From positions 1 through 35,246 of the forward strand of contig JAKSRJ010000025.1 in assembly GCA_024403715.1 (NCBI GenBank): a stretch of 35,246 bases of DNA. The letters are read 5' to 3'. Below, piece by piece: positions 16,629-24,439 of the stretch. The DNA comes from Saccharofermentans sp. (GTDB taxonomy: Bacteria; Bacillota; Clostridia; Saccharofermentanales; Saccharofermentanaceae). The position numbers and the translations under genes are program-made. Under the pieces are notes generated by a model. The model was not told the origin of the DNA, made no database searches, and saw nothing but the letters and a program-made list of their open reading frames with translations. The stretch's first letter is position 1. Every line of letters starts with the position of its first letter.

Positions 16629-17321
16629 ATGAAAGCAGGTAAGAGATATACAGAACTTGCAAAGCTTGTAGACAGAACAGTTGCTTACGATCCTTCTGAG
16701 GCAGTAAAGCTTGTAGCTGAGACAGGTAAGGCAAAGTTTGATGAGACAGTAGAGCTTCACGTTCGTTTGGGCGTTGACTCTCGTCACGCAGACCAGCAGG
16801 TAAGAGGAGCTGTTGTACTCCCTCACGGTACTGGTAAGACAAAGAAGGTTCTCGTTTTCGCTAAGGGTCCTAAGGCTGATGAGGCTACAGCAGCTGGCGC
16901 AGATTTCGTTGGTGCTGAGGACATGGTTACAAAGATTCAGAAGGAGAACTGGTTTGATTTCGATGCAGTTGTAGCTACACCTGATATGATGGGTGTTGTA
17001 GGACGTATCGGTAAGGTTTTGGGTCCTAAGGGTCTCATGCCAAACCCTAAGTCTGGTACAGTTACAATGGACGTTGCAAAGGCTATCGCAGACATCAAGG
17101 CTGGTAAGGTTGAGTATCGTCTCGATAAGACAAACATCGTTCACTGCCCAATCGGTAAGGTTTCCTTCGGTGAAGAGAAGCTCCTCGAGAACCTCGACAC
17201 TATTATGGAAGCAATTGCAAAGGCTAAGCCTTCTGCAGCTAAGGGTCAGTACTTCAAGAATGCGACAATCGCTTCTACAATGGGCCCTGGTATCAAGATT
17301 AGTACTAACAAGTACATGTAA
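16629..17321 (+). CDS. rplA: 50S ribosomal protein L1
   Basis: L1 forms the mobile stalk at the E site and often represses its own operon. The 230-residue protein has the expected [30 protein letters not shown] and [15 protein letters not shown] blocks. Strong GGAAGGAG before ATG 16629. The last bases overlap an extended -10 promoter for rplJL. Confidence 0.96.
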   Translation: MKAGKRYTELAKLVDRTVAYDPSEAVKLVAETGKAKFDETVELHVRLGVDSRHADQQVRGAVVLPHGTGKTKKVLVFAKGPKADEATAAGADFVGAEDMVTKIQKENWFDFDAVVATPDMMGVVGRIGKVLGPKGLMPNPKSGTVTMDVAKAIADIKAGKVEYRLDKTNIVHCPIGKVSFGEEKLLENLDTIMEAIAKAKPSAAKGQYFKNATIASTMGPGIKISTNKYM

Positions 17322-17325
17322 TCTG

Positions 17326-17334
17326 TGATATAAT
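17326..17334 (+). promoter_or_regulatory. Extended -10 promoter for rplJ-rplL
   Basis: TGATATAAT (17326-17334) is a perfect extended -10 box at the rplA stop codon. No good -35 is visible, which is acceptable for extended -10 promoters. The predicted start near 17341 is the 5' edge of the L10 leader. Confidence 0.6.
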
Positions 17335-17339
17335 CACAC

Positions 17340-17453
17340 AAATTAATACTCATGCCAAAGACAGCCGGATCTCGTTAAGAGTTCCCGCCGAGGTGAGAGG
17401 ACAATTCATAGAATTGAACTTCAACCCCTGCGTCTTATGGCACAGGGGTTTTA
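17340..17453 (+). ncRNA. Ribosomal protein L10 leader RNA
   Basis: The 158 bases between rplA and rplJ hold a recognisable L10 leader, the structure bound by L10 or L10(L12)4 for feedback control. Its marks are ATGCCAAAGACAGCCGG, then TTAAGAGTTCCCGCCGAGG. The 3' part is a hairpin, AACCCCTG (17423-17430) pairing with CAGGGGTT (17443-17450), followed by TTAAAATCTT, which looks like the attenuator seen in Firmicutes members. Confidence 0.85.
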
Positions 17454-17479
17454 AAATCTTATAAGGAGGTAAAAGATCA

Positions 17480-18073
17480 ATGGCTAGTGAAAAGATTTTA
17501 ACTGCTAAGAAGCAGGTCGTAGCTGACCTCGTAGCATCTTTTAAGGACGCAAAGACATTCGTTTTCGTATCCGCACGTGGTCTTACTGTTGAGCAGGACA
17601 CAAAGATGAGAGCTGAGCTTCGTGCAGCAGGCGTTAAGTATCAGGTTATTAAGAACACAATGCTTCGTCTCGCATTTAAGGAACTCGGTATCGAAGGTTT
17701 GGACGAGACATTCGAAGGCCCTACAGCAGTAGCATTTGGTGATGACATCGTTGCTCCAGCAAAGGTTATCGCTAAGTTCGCTGAAGAGTATGAGCCACTC
17801 GAGATCAAGGCAGGCATCATTGATGGTAAGGTATCTACTAAGGAAGAAGTTATTGCACTTTCCAAGGTTCCAGATACACAGACACTCTACAGCCAGGTTG
17901 TATTTGGTTTGCTTTTCCCTTTCACAAAGCTCGCTATGCTCGTTAAGGCAGTAGCAGAGAAGGCTGAGGAGAACGGCGGCGCAGCACCTGTTGCAGAGAC
18001 ACCAGCTGAAGAGGCTCCAGTAGCTGAGGCAGCACCAGCAGAAGAGGCAGTTGCAGCTCCTGCAGAAGCTTAA
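17480..18073 (+). CDS. rplJ: 50S ribosomal protein L10 with Ala/Glu/Pro-rich tail
   Basis: L10 anchors L7/L12 dimers to the ribosome stalk. Residues 1-160 are standard: MASEKILTAKKQVVADL, the VFVSARGLTVEQ segment and VIKNTMLRLAF. The C-terminal helix around FPFTKLAMLVKAVAEKAEE binds L7/L12. About 34 more residues (164-197) form a PAEEAPVAEAAPAEEA-type low-complexity tail, making it longer (197) than the ~166-residue Bacillus protein. GGAGGT precedes the ATG. Confidence 0.95.
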   Translation: MASEKILTAKKQVVADLVASFKDAKTFVFVSARGLTVEQDTKMRAELRAAGVKYQVIKNTMLRLAFKELGIEGLDETFEGPTAVAFGDDIVAPAKVIAKFAEEYEPLEIKAGIIDGKVSTKEEVIALSKVPDTQTLYSQVVFGLLFPFTKLAMLVKAVAEKAEENGGAAPVAETPAEEAPVAEAAPAEEAVAAPAEA

Positions 18074-18130
18074 TAAGAAGCTTTAATTTAAAACAAAAAT
18101 TTATTAACTATTTAATGGAGGAAATTAAAA

Positions 18131-18505
18131 ATGGCTAGTGAGAATATCACAAAGATCCTCGACGAGATTAAGGCTCTTTCTGTAGTAGAGCTTTTCGACC
18201 TCGAGAAGGCAATTGAAGAAGAGTTTGGCGTAACAGCAGCAGCTATGGTTGCATCTGCTCCAGCAGCAGGTGGCGCAGCAGCAGCTGAGGAGAAGACAGA
18301 GTTCACAGTTATGCTCAAGTCTTTCGGTGATGCTAAGATGGGTGTTATCAAGGCTGTTAAGGACGTTATGGGTCTTGGTCTTAAGGACGCTAAGGAGCTC
18401 GTTGAGAAGGCACCAGTTGCTCTCAAGGAGAACGTATCTAAGGAAGAGGCTGATGACCTCATGAAGAAGCTCGCTGATTGCGGTGCTGAGCTCGAGCTCA
18501 AGTAA
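18131..18505 (+). CDS. rplL: 50S ribosomal protein L7/L12
   Basis: L7/L12 recruits translation GTPases. The 124-residue protein has the N-terminal dimer domain, an Ala-rich hinge (about 42-54) and a C-terminal domain with [39 protein letters not shown] precedes the ATG. A strong terminator follows, so rpoB is not in this transcription unit. Confidence 0.97.
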   Translation: MASENITKILDEIKALSVVELFDLEKAIEEEFGVTAAAMVASAPAAGGAAAAEEKTEFTVMLKSFGDAKMGVIKAVKDVMGLGLKDAKELVEKAPVALKENVSKEEADDLMKKLADCGAELELK

Positions 18506-18534
18506 TTTATTACTTCCTATTTCCTATAGATTTT

Positions 18535-18566
18535 AAGCGGTTACGGCAACGTAGCCGCTTTTTTAT
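18535..18566 (+). terminator. Terminator of the rplKAJL operon
   Basis: AAGCGGTTACG pairs with CGTAGCCGCTT over 11 base pairs (one T-G wobble) around a GCAA tetraloop, followed by TTTTTTATT. This is a strong rho-independent terminator. Confidence 0.95.
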
Positions 18567-18568
18567 TG

Positions 18569-18597
18569 TTGACATAACGTTTTATCGCTGATATAAT
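18569..18597 (+). promoter_or_regulatory. Consensus promoter of the tRNA pair
   Basis: A perfect TTGACA (18569-18574), a 17-base spacer and a perfect TATAAT (18592-18597) with an upstream TG. It starts 3 bases after the rplL terminator's T run and serves the two tRNA genes. Confidence 0.95.
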
Positions 18598-18626
18598 CTT
18601 CGAGCGTCGTGTAAGGACGATGATAT

Positions 18627-18703
18627 GGCGGCATAGCTCAGTTGGCCAGAGCGTCCGGTTCATACCCGGCAGGTCGTAGGTTCGAATCCCACTGCCGCTA
18701 CCA
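18627..18703 (+). tRNA. tRNA-Met (CAT), elongator type
   Basis: This is a 77-base cloverleaf including an encoded CCA. The acceptor stem GGCGGCA pairs with TGCCGCT, the D arm is GCTC/GAGC, the anticodon loop is TTCATAC, and the T loop is TTCGAAT. Similarity to the Bacillus elongator tRNA-Met supports that identity over initiator tRNA. A tRNA-Ile with modified CAT is less likely but not excluded. The base pairs at the base of the anticodon stem and in the T stem are imperfect. Confidence 0.88.
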
Positions 18704-18710
18704 TAATTTT

Positions 18711-18785
18711 GGCCCGTTGGTCAATCGGCTAAGACGTCGCCCTTTCACGGCGGAGTGACGAGTTCAACTCTCGTACGGGTCACCA
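18711..18785 (+). tRNA. tRNA-Glu (TTC)
   Basis: This is a 75-base cloverleaf with encoded CCA, 7 bases after tRNA-Met. The anticodon stem-loop CGCCC-TTTCACG-GCG reads TTC. The acceptor GGCCCGT pairs with ACGGGTC, typical of bacterial tRNA-Glu. Confidence 0.93.
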
Positions 18786-18796
18786 AAAGACTCATG

Positions 18797-18824
18797 AACA
18801 CCGGTATATCCGGTGTTTTATTTT
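18797..18824 (+). terminator. Terminator of the tRNA unit
   Basis: AACACCGG (18797-18804) pairs perfectly with CCGGTGTT (18810-18817) around a 5-base loop, followed by TTATTTT. Confidence 0.9.
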
Positions 18825-18840
18825 GCAAAAAAACGAAGTG

Positions 18841-18849
18841 TGTTAGAAT
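18841..18849 (+). promoter_or_regulatory. Extended -10 box directly before a possibly leaderless gene
   Basis: TGTTAGAAT is an extended -10 (TG-n-TAGAAT). A TTGCAA at 18823 could be a poor -35, with a 15-base spacer. The expected transcription start coincides with the ATG at 18856, and no Shine-Dalgarno precedes that ATG. Confidence 0.55.
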
Positions 18850-18855
18850 GGACAC

Positions 18856-20556
18856 ATGTTTGCTAAGAAAATCACATCAATAATTCTAACTGTAGCGATG
18901 GGCTTTACCTTTGTTGCTGCATATCCTGTTAATAATTCACGTGGAAATCTTGTGAGTTATGACGTAGTTGCAGTTCAAAATGGTCCAGAGCAGTTTGTAA
19001 CAAGACTTTATAGTGTATGCATGGATCGTCAGCCAGATAGCGTAGGTCTAGAATACTGGGTAAGCCAATTAAGAAATGGTTCTAAATCTGGTGGAGCAGT
19101 CGCTAAGGGATTCCTTTATAGCCAAGAGTTTACAAACCACAACTATAACAATAGCACTTTTGTTACTTATCTTTACAGAGTGTTTTTTGATCGTGAGCCT
19201 GATACAGCTGGTCTTACACATTGGACAACACAATTATCAAATGGAAAGTCACGTGAGTTTGTAATTAACGGATTTATCAATTCTACAGAATGGGCTAATC
19301 TCTGCCTCGTATATGGTATCGAGTCAGGAGGTACAGCAGCACCTACTATCACTGTTACTGAGGGAAGCACTTCTACTACAACATCTACTTCAACTACTAC
19401 TATTAGTTCTAGTGTTAATGTTGATGCTGTAAGAAACTTTGTAATCTCACTTTATGATGGATGTCTTGGAAGATATCCAGATGATACAGGACTTGATTAT
19501 TGGACGAATAAAATAGCAAGTGGTGAAGTAACCGGTAAGAAGGCAGCTGAAGGTTTTTTCTACAGCAGAGAGTTCCTTATTAGCCTTCCATTAATGTCGG
19601 CTGAAGAAGTTATTACAAGATACTACAGAGTATTCCTTGGAAGATATCCTGATGAAGATGGCATGAATTACTGGAGAGGCGTATTAGAAGCTGGAGGAAG
19701 CGCTGATGAGCTTTTCGCAGGCTTTGCTGATTCTCAGGAGTTTTCAGAAATCTGTCAGGCTAATGGTGTTCCTGCAGGACCACACATCAATGTGCGTAAC
19801 GTCCATCCATACTGGGCACCTTATTCTCTAGGTCTTAATCTTATGCAGGAGACACGTCATGTGCCAGTTGATAGTGCTTCAGTAATTAACTCAATTATTG
19901 AGCAGTGTAATTACTGGGTAGGATTAGAGCAAAGTGGAAGTCCTGATGCACCACATTATTTATTCGGCGGCAAGACATTGAATTTTGGTTCAGGCATTGA
20001 CTGTTCTGGATTTGTTACGGCTATCTATAAGCGAGCTCTTGGCACACAGTCAATGACTAATGGCAGTGTGTATGATCCTGCTATATATCTCTCATCTCAG
20101 GTTAATCGCGGATACTGGGGTGCAGGAACAGACCGTCCAGCACCAAGCGATGAGGGCGTTTATTACATTAACGGCAGAGGAAATCAACCTGTATTTACTG
20201 ACTGTTATGGTATCTCTACCTCTTATGCTATGAACACTTATCAGTGGCATTATTATCTGGAAGGTTTACATCCTTCTGCTAATTCTTCATTAACATGGAG
20301 AATAGGCGACTATGATCACGAGCAGGCAGCTCAGATGCTTGATATAAGAGGATTCCATCCAGGTGATATTGTTATCTGGTATACATCGAGTGTAGACGGA
20401 GTGCATTCTGATCATATCGGAATTTACGCTGGTAACGGTAACGTATGGCACTGTACATCATACTTAACTAATGGCATTCAGTTAACATCAATTACATATA
20501 TGGGAAGTTATGAAGGCACTACACTTCAGTACTGCCGTATCTATCACATGAGCTAA
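18856..20556 (+). CDS. Secreted DUF4214-repeat protein with NlpC/P60-type domain
   Basis: This 566-residue protein begins with a signal peptide (KK then a hydrophobic run, cleavage near 22-24). Four ~55-residue units of DUF4214 type follow (about 44-97, 98-154, 190-247, 248-305), each with RxPDxxGLxYW and GFxxSxEF-like motifs. The two pairs are joined by a Thr/Ser-rich linker (about 165-187). The C-terminal part (about 340-566) looks like an NlpC/P60 cysteine peptidase, with catalytic C383 in GSGIDCSGFV and H520 in SDHIGIYAGNG. Such enzymes cut peptidoglycan stem peptides. DUF4214 has no settled function and may bind the cell surface or other proteins. There is no LPXTG motif or SLH domain. 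No Shine-Dalgarno is visible. The gene runs convergent to the next gene, with only 4 bases between. Confidence 0.85.
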   Translation: MFAKKITSIILTVAMGFTFVAAYPVNNSRGNLVSYDVVAVQNGPEQFVTRLYSVCMDRQPDSVGLEYWVSQLRNGSKSGGAVAKGFLYSQEFTNHNYNNSTFVTYLYRVFFDREPDTAGLTHWTTQLSNGKSREFVINGFINSTEWANLCLVYGIESGGTAAPTITVTEGSTSTTTSTSTTTISSSVNVDAVRNFVISLYDGCLGRYPDDTGLDYWTNKIASGEVTGKKAAEGFFYSREFLISLPLMSAEEVITRYYRVFLGRYPDEDGMNYWRGVLEAGGSADELFAGFADSQEFSEICQANGVPAGPHINVRNVHPYWAPYSLGLNLMQETRHVPVDSASVINSIIEQCNYWVGLEQSGSPDAPHYLFGGKTLNFGSGIDCSGFVTAIYKRALGTQSMTNGSVYDPAIYLSSQVNRGYWGAGTDRPAPSDEGVYYINGRGNQPVFTDCYGISTSYAMNTYQWHYYLEGLHPSANSSLTWRIGDYDHEQAAQMLDIRGFHPGDIVIWYTSSVDGVHSDHIGIYAGNGNVWHCTSYLTNGIQLTSITYMGSYEGTTLQYCRIYHMS

Positions 20557-20560
20557 AGAA

Positions 20561-21712
20561 TTAGTAGAAGAATACTCCCAAAGAGAATACTAATGAAGTG
20601 ACCATAGATATAACGAGCGTTCCAATGAATACAAATAGGAGCGCTTTTTGTTTTAGATTCTTAAGCAAATAGAAAATAGGGAATGTTCCGTAATAGTATC
20701 TAAAATAAGAAATAGTTGGACAGTCTATTTCAGGATTTCTAATAGATAAGTTAATACAGAAAATGCAAAGGAAAAAGAATAGTAAACAAGCAAAAGAATC
20801 AATGGATGGTTTCCTTTTGAAATGAATAATCTCTATTACTATTAGGGTGATACATAAGACTAATATTATGAGACTCAATGCCTCATTTAGCTTAAATAAA
20901 GCGATAGTATCGACCTCTCCATCACCAGGTACATTATCTGTGAAAACTATCTTTAAGCTTATCAATGCAGTTTTGATGATATTTGAATTGGTCTTAAGCC
21001 ATATATCAGCTTGTGTATCTACAAATAGTTTCCAGTTACCGAATTTATACTGAAGAAAAACAGGATAAGAAATGCTTAGTATAGTAGCAGGAATATACTG
21101 CTTCAAAATATCAGTAAACTTAATCTCCTTACGATACCAAAGGATGCATAAAGCGATGAATATGGCGGCAAATAGCATAGAGCCGGTATTGCGAGTGCAA
21201 ACGCACAGACCAAGTAGAATGCCTGAAAGGAAAAAGTGCTTACGAAGCTTGAAAAGATAAAAGCAAAGTATAGTAAAAAAAACGAATATGCTTTCAGTGT
21301 AAAGAAGCATAGAGAAAAATCCGATAGGAGATAAGGCGAAGGTCATTAGAATAATAGTAGATACTTGAGTCCTCTTACTATCAACAAGTAGAAGTTTGTC
21401 TAGAACTAGTATGGATCCGAGAAAACAAAGGTTATTGATGATAATAGCGCCTACTCTACCTGTTAATCGAATAATAAGAGGGAAAAATGGAAAAAATGCG
21501 GTAATCGAATTACTATAATAGCCATATTTAGCAATATTGATATAGTGCTCTGCATCAAACAATTCCAAGATATCAGAATAGGAATTACGCCCAGATATAA
21601 ACATCATTAATGCAAAGAATAATCTAGAAATTGCAAATGTTATAAGAACAACAGAATAATTTCTGATGTCAAATTTTGGTTTACTAATGTCTAGAGTAGT
21701 AACTTCATTCAT
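20561..21712 (-). CDS. Polytopic membrane glycosyltransferase, PIG-V/Gpi18-like
   Basis: This 383-residue hydrophobic protein has about ten predicted membrane segments. Near the N-terminus LFDAEHYINIAKYGYY (about 51-66) carries the Asp of the first loop typical of GT-C enzymes, followed by FFPFFPLIIRLTGRVGA and LSPIGFFSMLLYTESIF. These are the hallmarks of the PIG-V/Gpi18 mannosyltransferase family. Bacterial members probably use polyprenyl-phosphate sugars to glycosylate surface polymers, but the sugar and acceptor are unknown. The gene is visibly AT-rich: two 60-base lines I counted (from 20641 and 21481) are 32% and 28% GC. Its ATG has no Shine-Dalgarno and a TATAAT 7 bases upstream. Confidence 0.72.
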   Translation of the reverse strand: MNEVTTLDISKPKFDIRNYSVVLITFAISRLFFALMMFISGRNSYSDILELFDAEHYINIAKYGYYSNSITAFFPFFPLIIRLTGRVGAIIINNLCFLGSILVLDKLLLVDSKRTQVSTIILMTFALSPIGFFSMLLYTESIFVFFTILCFYLFKLRKHFFLSGILLGLCVCTRNTGSMLFAAIFIALCILWYRKEIKFTDILKQYIPATILSISYPVFLQYKFGNWKLFVDTQADIWLKTNSNIIKTALISLKIVFTDNVPGDGEVDTIALFKLNEALSLIILVLCITLIVIEIIHFKRKPSIDSFACLLFFFLCIFCINLSIRNPEIDCPTISYFRYYYGTFPIFYLLKNLKQKALLFVFIGTLVISMVTSLVFSLGVFFY

Positions 21713-21730
21713 ATATGTGATTATATTATA
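21713..21730 (-). promoter_or_regulatory. -10 boxes immediately before the PIG-V-like gene
   Basis: On the minus strand two overlapping TATAAT hexamers occur (21730-21725 and 21725-21720). The second ends 7 bases before the ATG. No good -35 is seen and no ribosome site lies between, so the transcript may be leaderless. Confidence 0.45.
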
Positions 21731-21746
21731 AAAATAATGGTGGGTG

Positions 21747-21752
21747 TATAAT
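21747..21752 (+). promoter_or_regulatory. -10 box for ispE
   Basis: A perfect TATAAT 39 bases before the chosen ispE start. The -35 region is poor, so this is only a likely promoter. It gives a leader of about 32 bases that includes the GGAG ribosome site. Confidence 0.4.
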
Positions 21753-21790
21753 TCACGTTAAGATTGATATTGATGGAGCGTCAAGTAAAT

Positions 21791-22690
21791 ATGCATACGT
21801 ACAAAACTACTGCCTATGCAAAGATAAACCTATTTTTAAGAGTATGTGGCGTATTAGAGGGTGGTTACCATCAGCTCTATATGCTTATGCAAGAAATTGG
21901 TTTAGGTGATGATATTGCAGTAGAACTGGATGACTCGCGTGACTTCGATATAGATGTAGAAGTGGGCTTAGGTTGGAATAAGGAAGATGATCTTTGTTAT
22001 AAAGCTGCAAAGGCCTTTTATGAAGCATACGGTCAGTCGGAAAATTTACCATACACATCTATTAAAACGACAAAGAATGTCCCATCTCAAGCTGGACTTG
22101 GTGGAGGAAGCTCAGATGCAGCCTCAGTACTGATGGTTCTTCAAAATCATTTCGAGCAGCCACTGTCAGAGGATAAGCTTAAGGAAATAGCGAAGAAGCT
22201 TGGCGCTGACGTGCCTTTCTTTTTGGCCGGAGGGACATCAATCTGCGAGGGTATAGGCGAGATTATAAGACCACTCCCAAGCCTTGAAGGCACACATATA
22301 ATCCTTGTTAAACCAGAAGTAGGCGTACCAACAGGAAAGTGCTTTAAGATGAGCGACGAGACCCCGCAGTTATTTGATTATTATGAATACAAAAGCAGCC
22401 TGGAGGAGATTTATAACGATGAGAAATTAACTCCAGAAGAGCGTATAAAAAAGGCTTCAGGATTAATGACGAACGATTTGCAGATTCCGGCCGAAGTTTT
22501 GGTTCCAGAGATTAAGTCCATTAATGATGCAATAAAAGAAACCGGCGCTATCTTTAATAGCATGTCCGGTTCCGGTAGTTGTTCGTTTGGTATTTATGAT
22601 AACGAAGAAGCTCAGGAAAAGGCTCTAGAGCTTCTAAGAAACGATCCTAGAACATCAAGCTGTTCTATTATTCCTACTATCTTGATCTGA
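21791..22690 (+). CDS. ispE: 4-diphosphocytidyl-2-C-methyl-D-erythritol kinase
   Basis: IspE phosphorylates CDP-ME in the MEP pathway of isoprenoid synthesis. It is a GHMP kinase. The N-terminus MHTYKTTAYAKINLFLRV has the substrate motif AKINL, PSQAGLGGGSSDAAS is the ATP loop, and MSGSGSCSFGIY is the third GHMP motif. I chose ATG 21791 (299 residues) because TGGAG lies 11 bases upstream and the family starts just before AKINL. An in-frame ATG at 21773 and TTGs at 21764 and 21770 lack ribosome sites. Its last 36 bases overlap the end of the opposing GNAT gene. Confidence 0.93.
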   Translation: MHTYKTTAYAKINLFLRVCGVLEGGYHQLYMLMQEIGLGDDIAVELDDSRDFDIDVEVGLGWNKEDDLCYKAAKAFYEAYGQSENLPYTSIKTTKNVPSQAGLGGGSSDAASVLMVLQNHFEQPLSEDKLKEIAKKLGADVPFFLAGGTSICEGIGEIIRPLPSLEGTHIILVKPEVGVPTGKCFKMSDETPQLFDYYEYKSSLEEIYNDEKLTPEERIKKASGLMTNDLQIPAEVLVPEIKSINDAIKETGAIFNSMSGSGSCSFGIYDNEEAQEKALELLRNDPRTSSCSIIPTILI

Positions 22691-23224
22691 CATATAAGCA
22701 AAAAGTCCACGCTCATAGCCACGGGAATCTTCGCTGTCCAAAACTCTGAATCCTCTATTGATGTAGAAGTCTTTCATCTTTGTATTGGCGATTGCTGTGT
22801 GAAGAAGAGTGAGGCCAGATCTAGTAGCAATAGGAAGCTTAAGAGCCTCGTTAATAAGTGCTACTCCAAGACCGGTATCTCTATAATCTCTTGATACTGC
22901 AAAACGTGAGATGTATGCGCAGTCTTTATATTGAGCTAGTACGCGTCCCGTCATGTTAGAAAAAGAATATTTCATAGGATTGTCGCAGTAGCTAACAGTA
23001 ATAGTTCCAACTGGAACATCATCGTGATAAACGCAGAGGCAATGATGTCTCTTGATTCTGTCTCTAACAGACTCGATATCTTCTGTTAGAGACTCTAAGA
23101 CATCATGCACAATGCCTGAGTTCATTCGATAGTATTCCATAGCTTCGCAGATGAGTTCGTGTAACGCCTCAGCATCCTCAGGAACAGCTTCCCTAAAAAC
23201 TAATCTGTTATCTATAGAATCCAT
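22655..23224 (-). CDS. GNAT-family N-acetyltransferase in the arginine operon
   Basis: This 189-residue protein has the GNAT fold: an acidic N-terminal helix region, AYISRFAVSRDYRDTGLGVALINEAL as motif A with the acetyl-CoA loop (R-D-Y-R-D-T-G-L-G), then LLHTAIANTKMKDFYINRGFRVL as motif B. Substrate cannot be read from sequence. It starts 3 bases after argD stops and is the last gene of argC-argB-argD-GNAT. No argJ lies in the cluster, so a role in N-acetylating glutamate is conceivable but unproven. It is too short and too different to be a classic ArgA. Confidence 0.8.
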   Translation of the reverse strand: MDSIDNRLVFREAVPEDAEALHELICEAMEYYRMNSGIVHDVLESLTEDIESVRDRIKRHHCLCVYHDDVPVGTITVSYCDNPMKYSFSNMTGRVLAQYKDCAYISRFAVSRDYRDTGLGVALINEALKLPIATRSGLTLLHTAIANTKMKDFYINRGFRVLDSEDSRGYERGLFAYMSDQDSRNNRTA

Positions 23225-23227
23225 TTA

Positions 23228-24439
23228 TTATTTTTTTAATAGCTTAGCTAGTGCCTTAACGAATGCAGCTGCTTCACGCTGTGTGATGATAAGAGGTGGA
23301 GCAATTCTAATAACGCTTGTTCCGATAGAACTTACTAAGAAACCATTCTGCATAAGAAGAGTCTTCATACCAGAAGATTCAATTCCTTCAACAAACTCGA
23401 TACCGATAAGAAGTCCCTGACCCCTAACTTGCTTAATCTTATTTGTCTTAGTAGCAAGCTTATTAAGTTCTGTGAATAGGTAACTACTAACGCTGTTTAC
23501 ATTAGCGATAATTGCTTTTGAATTATCAGTAAGCTGTTCCATTACGCAATTACCAGCAGCACATGCCAATGGATTACCACCGAAAGTGGATCCGTGGTCA
23601 CCTGGCTTCATGCCTGTAGCAACTTCATCAGTGCAAAGCATAGCGCCGATTGGCACACCACCGCCAAGACCCTTAGCAAGAGTCATGATATCTGGCTCAA
23701 CATCATAATTCTGATAGCAGAATAGGGAACCAGTACGTCCAATACCTGTCTGTACTTCATCGAAGATAAGAAGAATATTCTTCTCATCACAAATCTTACG
23801 AAGTTCCTTAACATAAGCCTTGGTTGCAGGATGTACGCCGCTCTCGCCCTGAACAAGCTCAATCATGATAGCTGCTGTGTTTTCTGTAATAGCAGAAGTA
23901 ACAGCACTGATATCGTTAAAATCTACATACTTAAAACCAGGAACATTAGGAGCGAATGCCTTACGGAATTTCTCTTGGCCTGTAGCTGCGATAGTTGCCA
24001 TAGTTCTTCCATGGAAACTCATGTTAGCAGTAATAATCTCGTTCTTTTCTGGCTGTCCCTTATAGTAGAAAAAACTTCTCGCAATCTTAATAGCAGCTTC
24101 GTTTGCCTCGGCACCAGAGTTTGCAAAGAATGCCTTATCAGCAAAGCTGTTGGAGCAAAGTCTAAAGGCGAGCTCAGAACGCTGTGGGATTACATAGTAG
24201 TTAGAGCAGTGAATGTACTTCTTTGCCTGCTCTGTAATTGCCTTAGTTAATGCCTTATTGTTGTGACCTAAGGAGTTAACTGCAATGCCACCAATCATAT
24301 CCATGTAGCGGTTGCCCTCTGTGTCATAGAGGTATACTCCGTTACCCTTAGAAAATGCGATAGGTAGTGGGTTAAATACATTAAGACAGTATTTGCTGTC
24401 GTATGCTTTTGCTAATTCATAATCTTTATCGATGCTCAT
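23228..24439 (-). CDS. argD: Acetylornithine aminotransferase
   Basis: ArgD is a PLP-dependent class-III aminotransferase acting on N-acetylglutamate semialdehyde. The 403-residue protein has the N-terminal [37 protein letters not shown] as the phosphate loop, [14 protein letters not shown] with the PLP-ring Asp, and the lysine in [15 protein letters not shown]. Its ATG overlaps the argB stop by four bases. ArgD may also act on succinyl-diaminopimelate in lysine synthesis. Confidence 0.94.
   Translation of the reverse strand: MSIDKDYELAKAYDSKYCLNVFNPLPIAFSKGNGVYLYDTEGNRYMDMIGGIAVNSLGHNNKALTKAITEQAKKYIHCSNYYVIPQRSELAFRLCSNSFADKAFFANSGAEANEAAIKIARSFFYYKGQPEKNEIITANMSFHGRTMATIAATGQEKFRKAFAPNVPGFKYVDFNDISAVTSAITENTAAIMIELVQGESGVHPATKAYVKELRKICDEKNILLIFDEVQTGIGRTGSLFCYQNYDVEPDIMTLAKGLGGGVPIGAMLCTDEVATGMKPGDHGSTFGGNPLACAAGNCVMEQLTDNSKAIIANVNSVSSYLFTELNKLATKTNKIKQVRGQGLLIGIEFVEGIESSGMKTLLMQNGFLVSSIGTSVIRIAPPLIITQREAAAFVKALAKLLKK

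Noticed and set aside
16198..17144. Minus-strand open frames opposite rplK and rplA.
   Set aside because: They are antisense to ribosomal protein genes with strong codon bias, have no ribosome sites, and show no family resemblance.
23831..24250. Plus-strand 139-codon frame opposite argD.
   Set aside because: It is antisense to a clear argD and rich in Cys/Ser. No start signal is visible.
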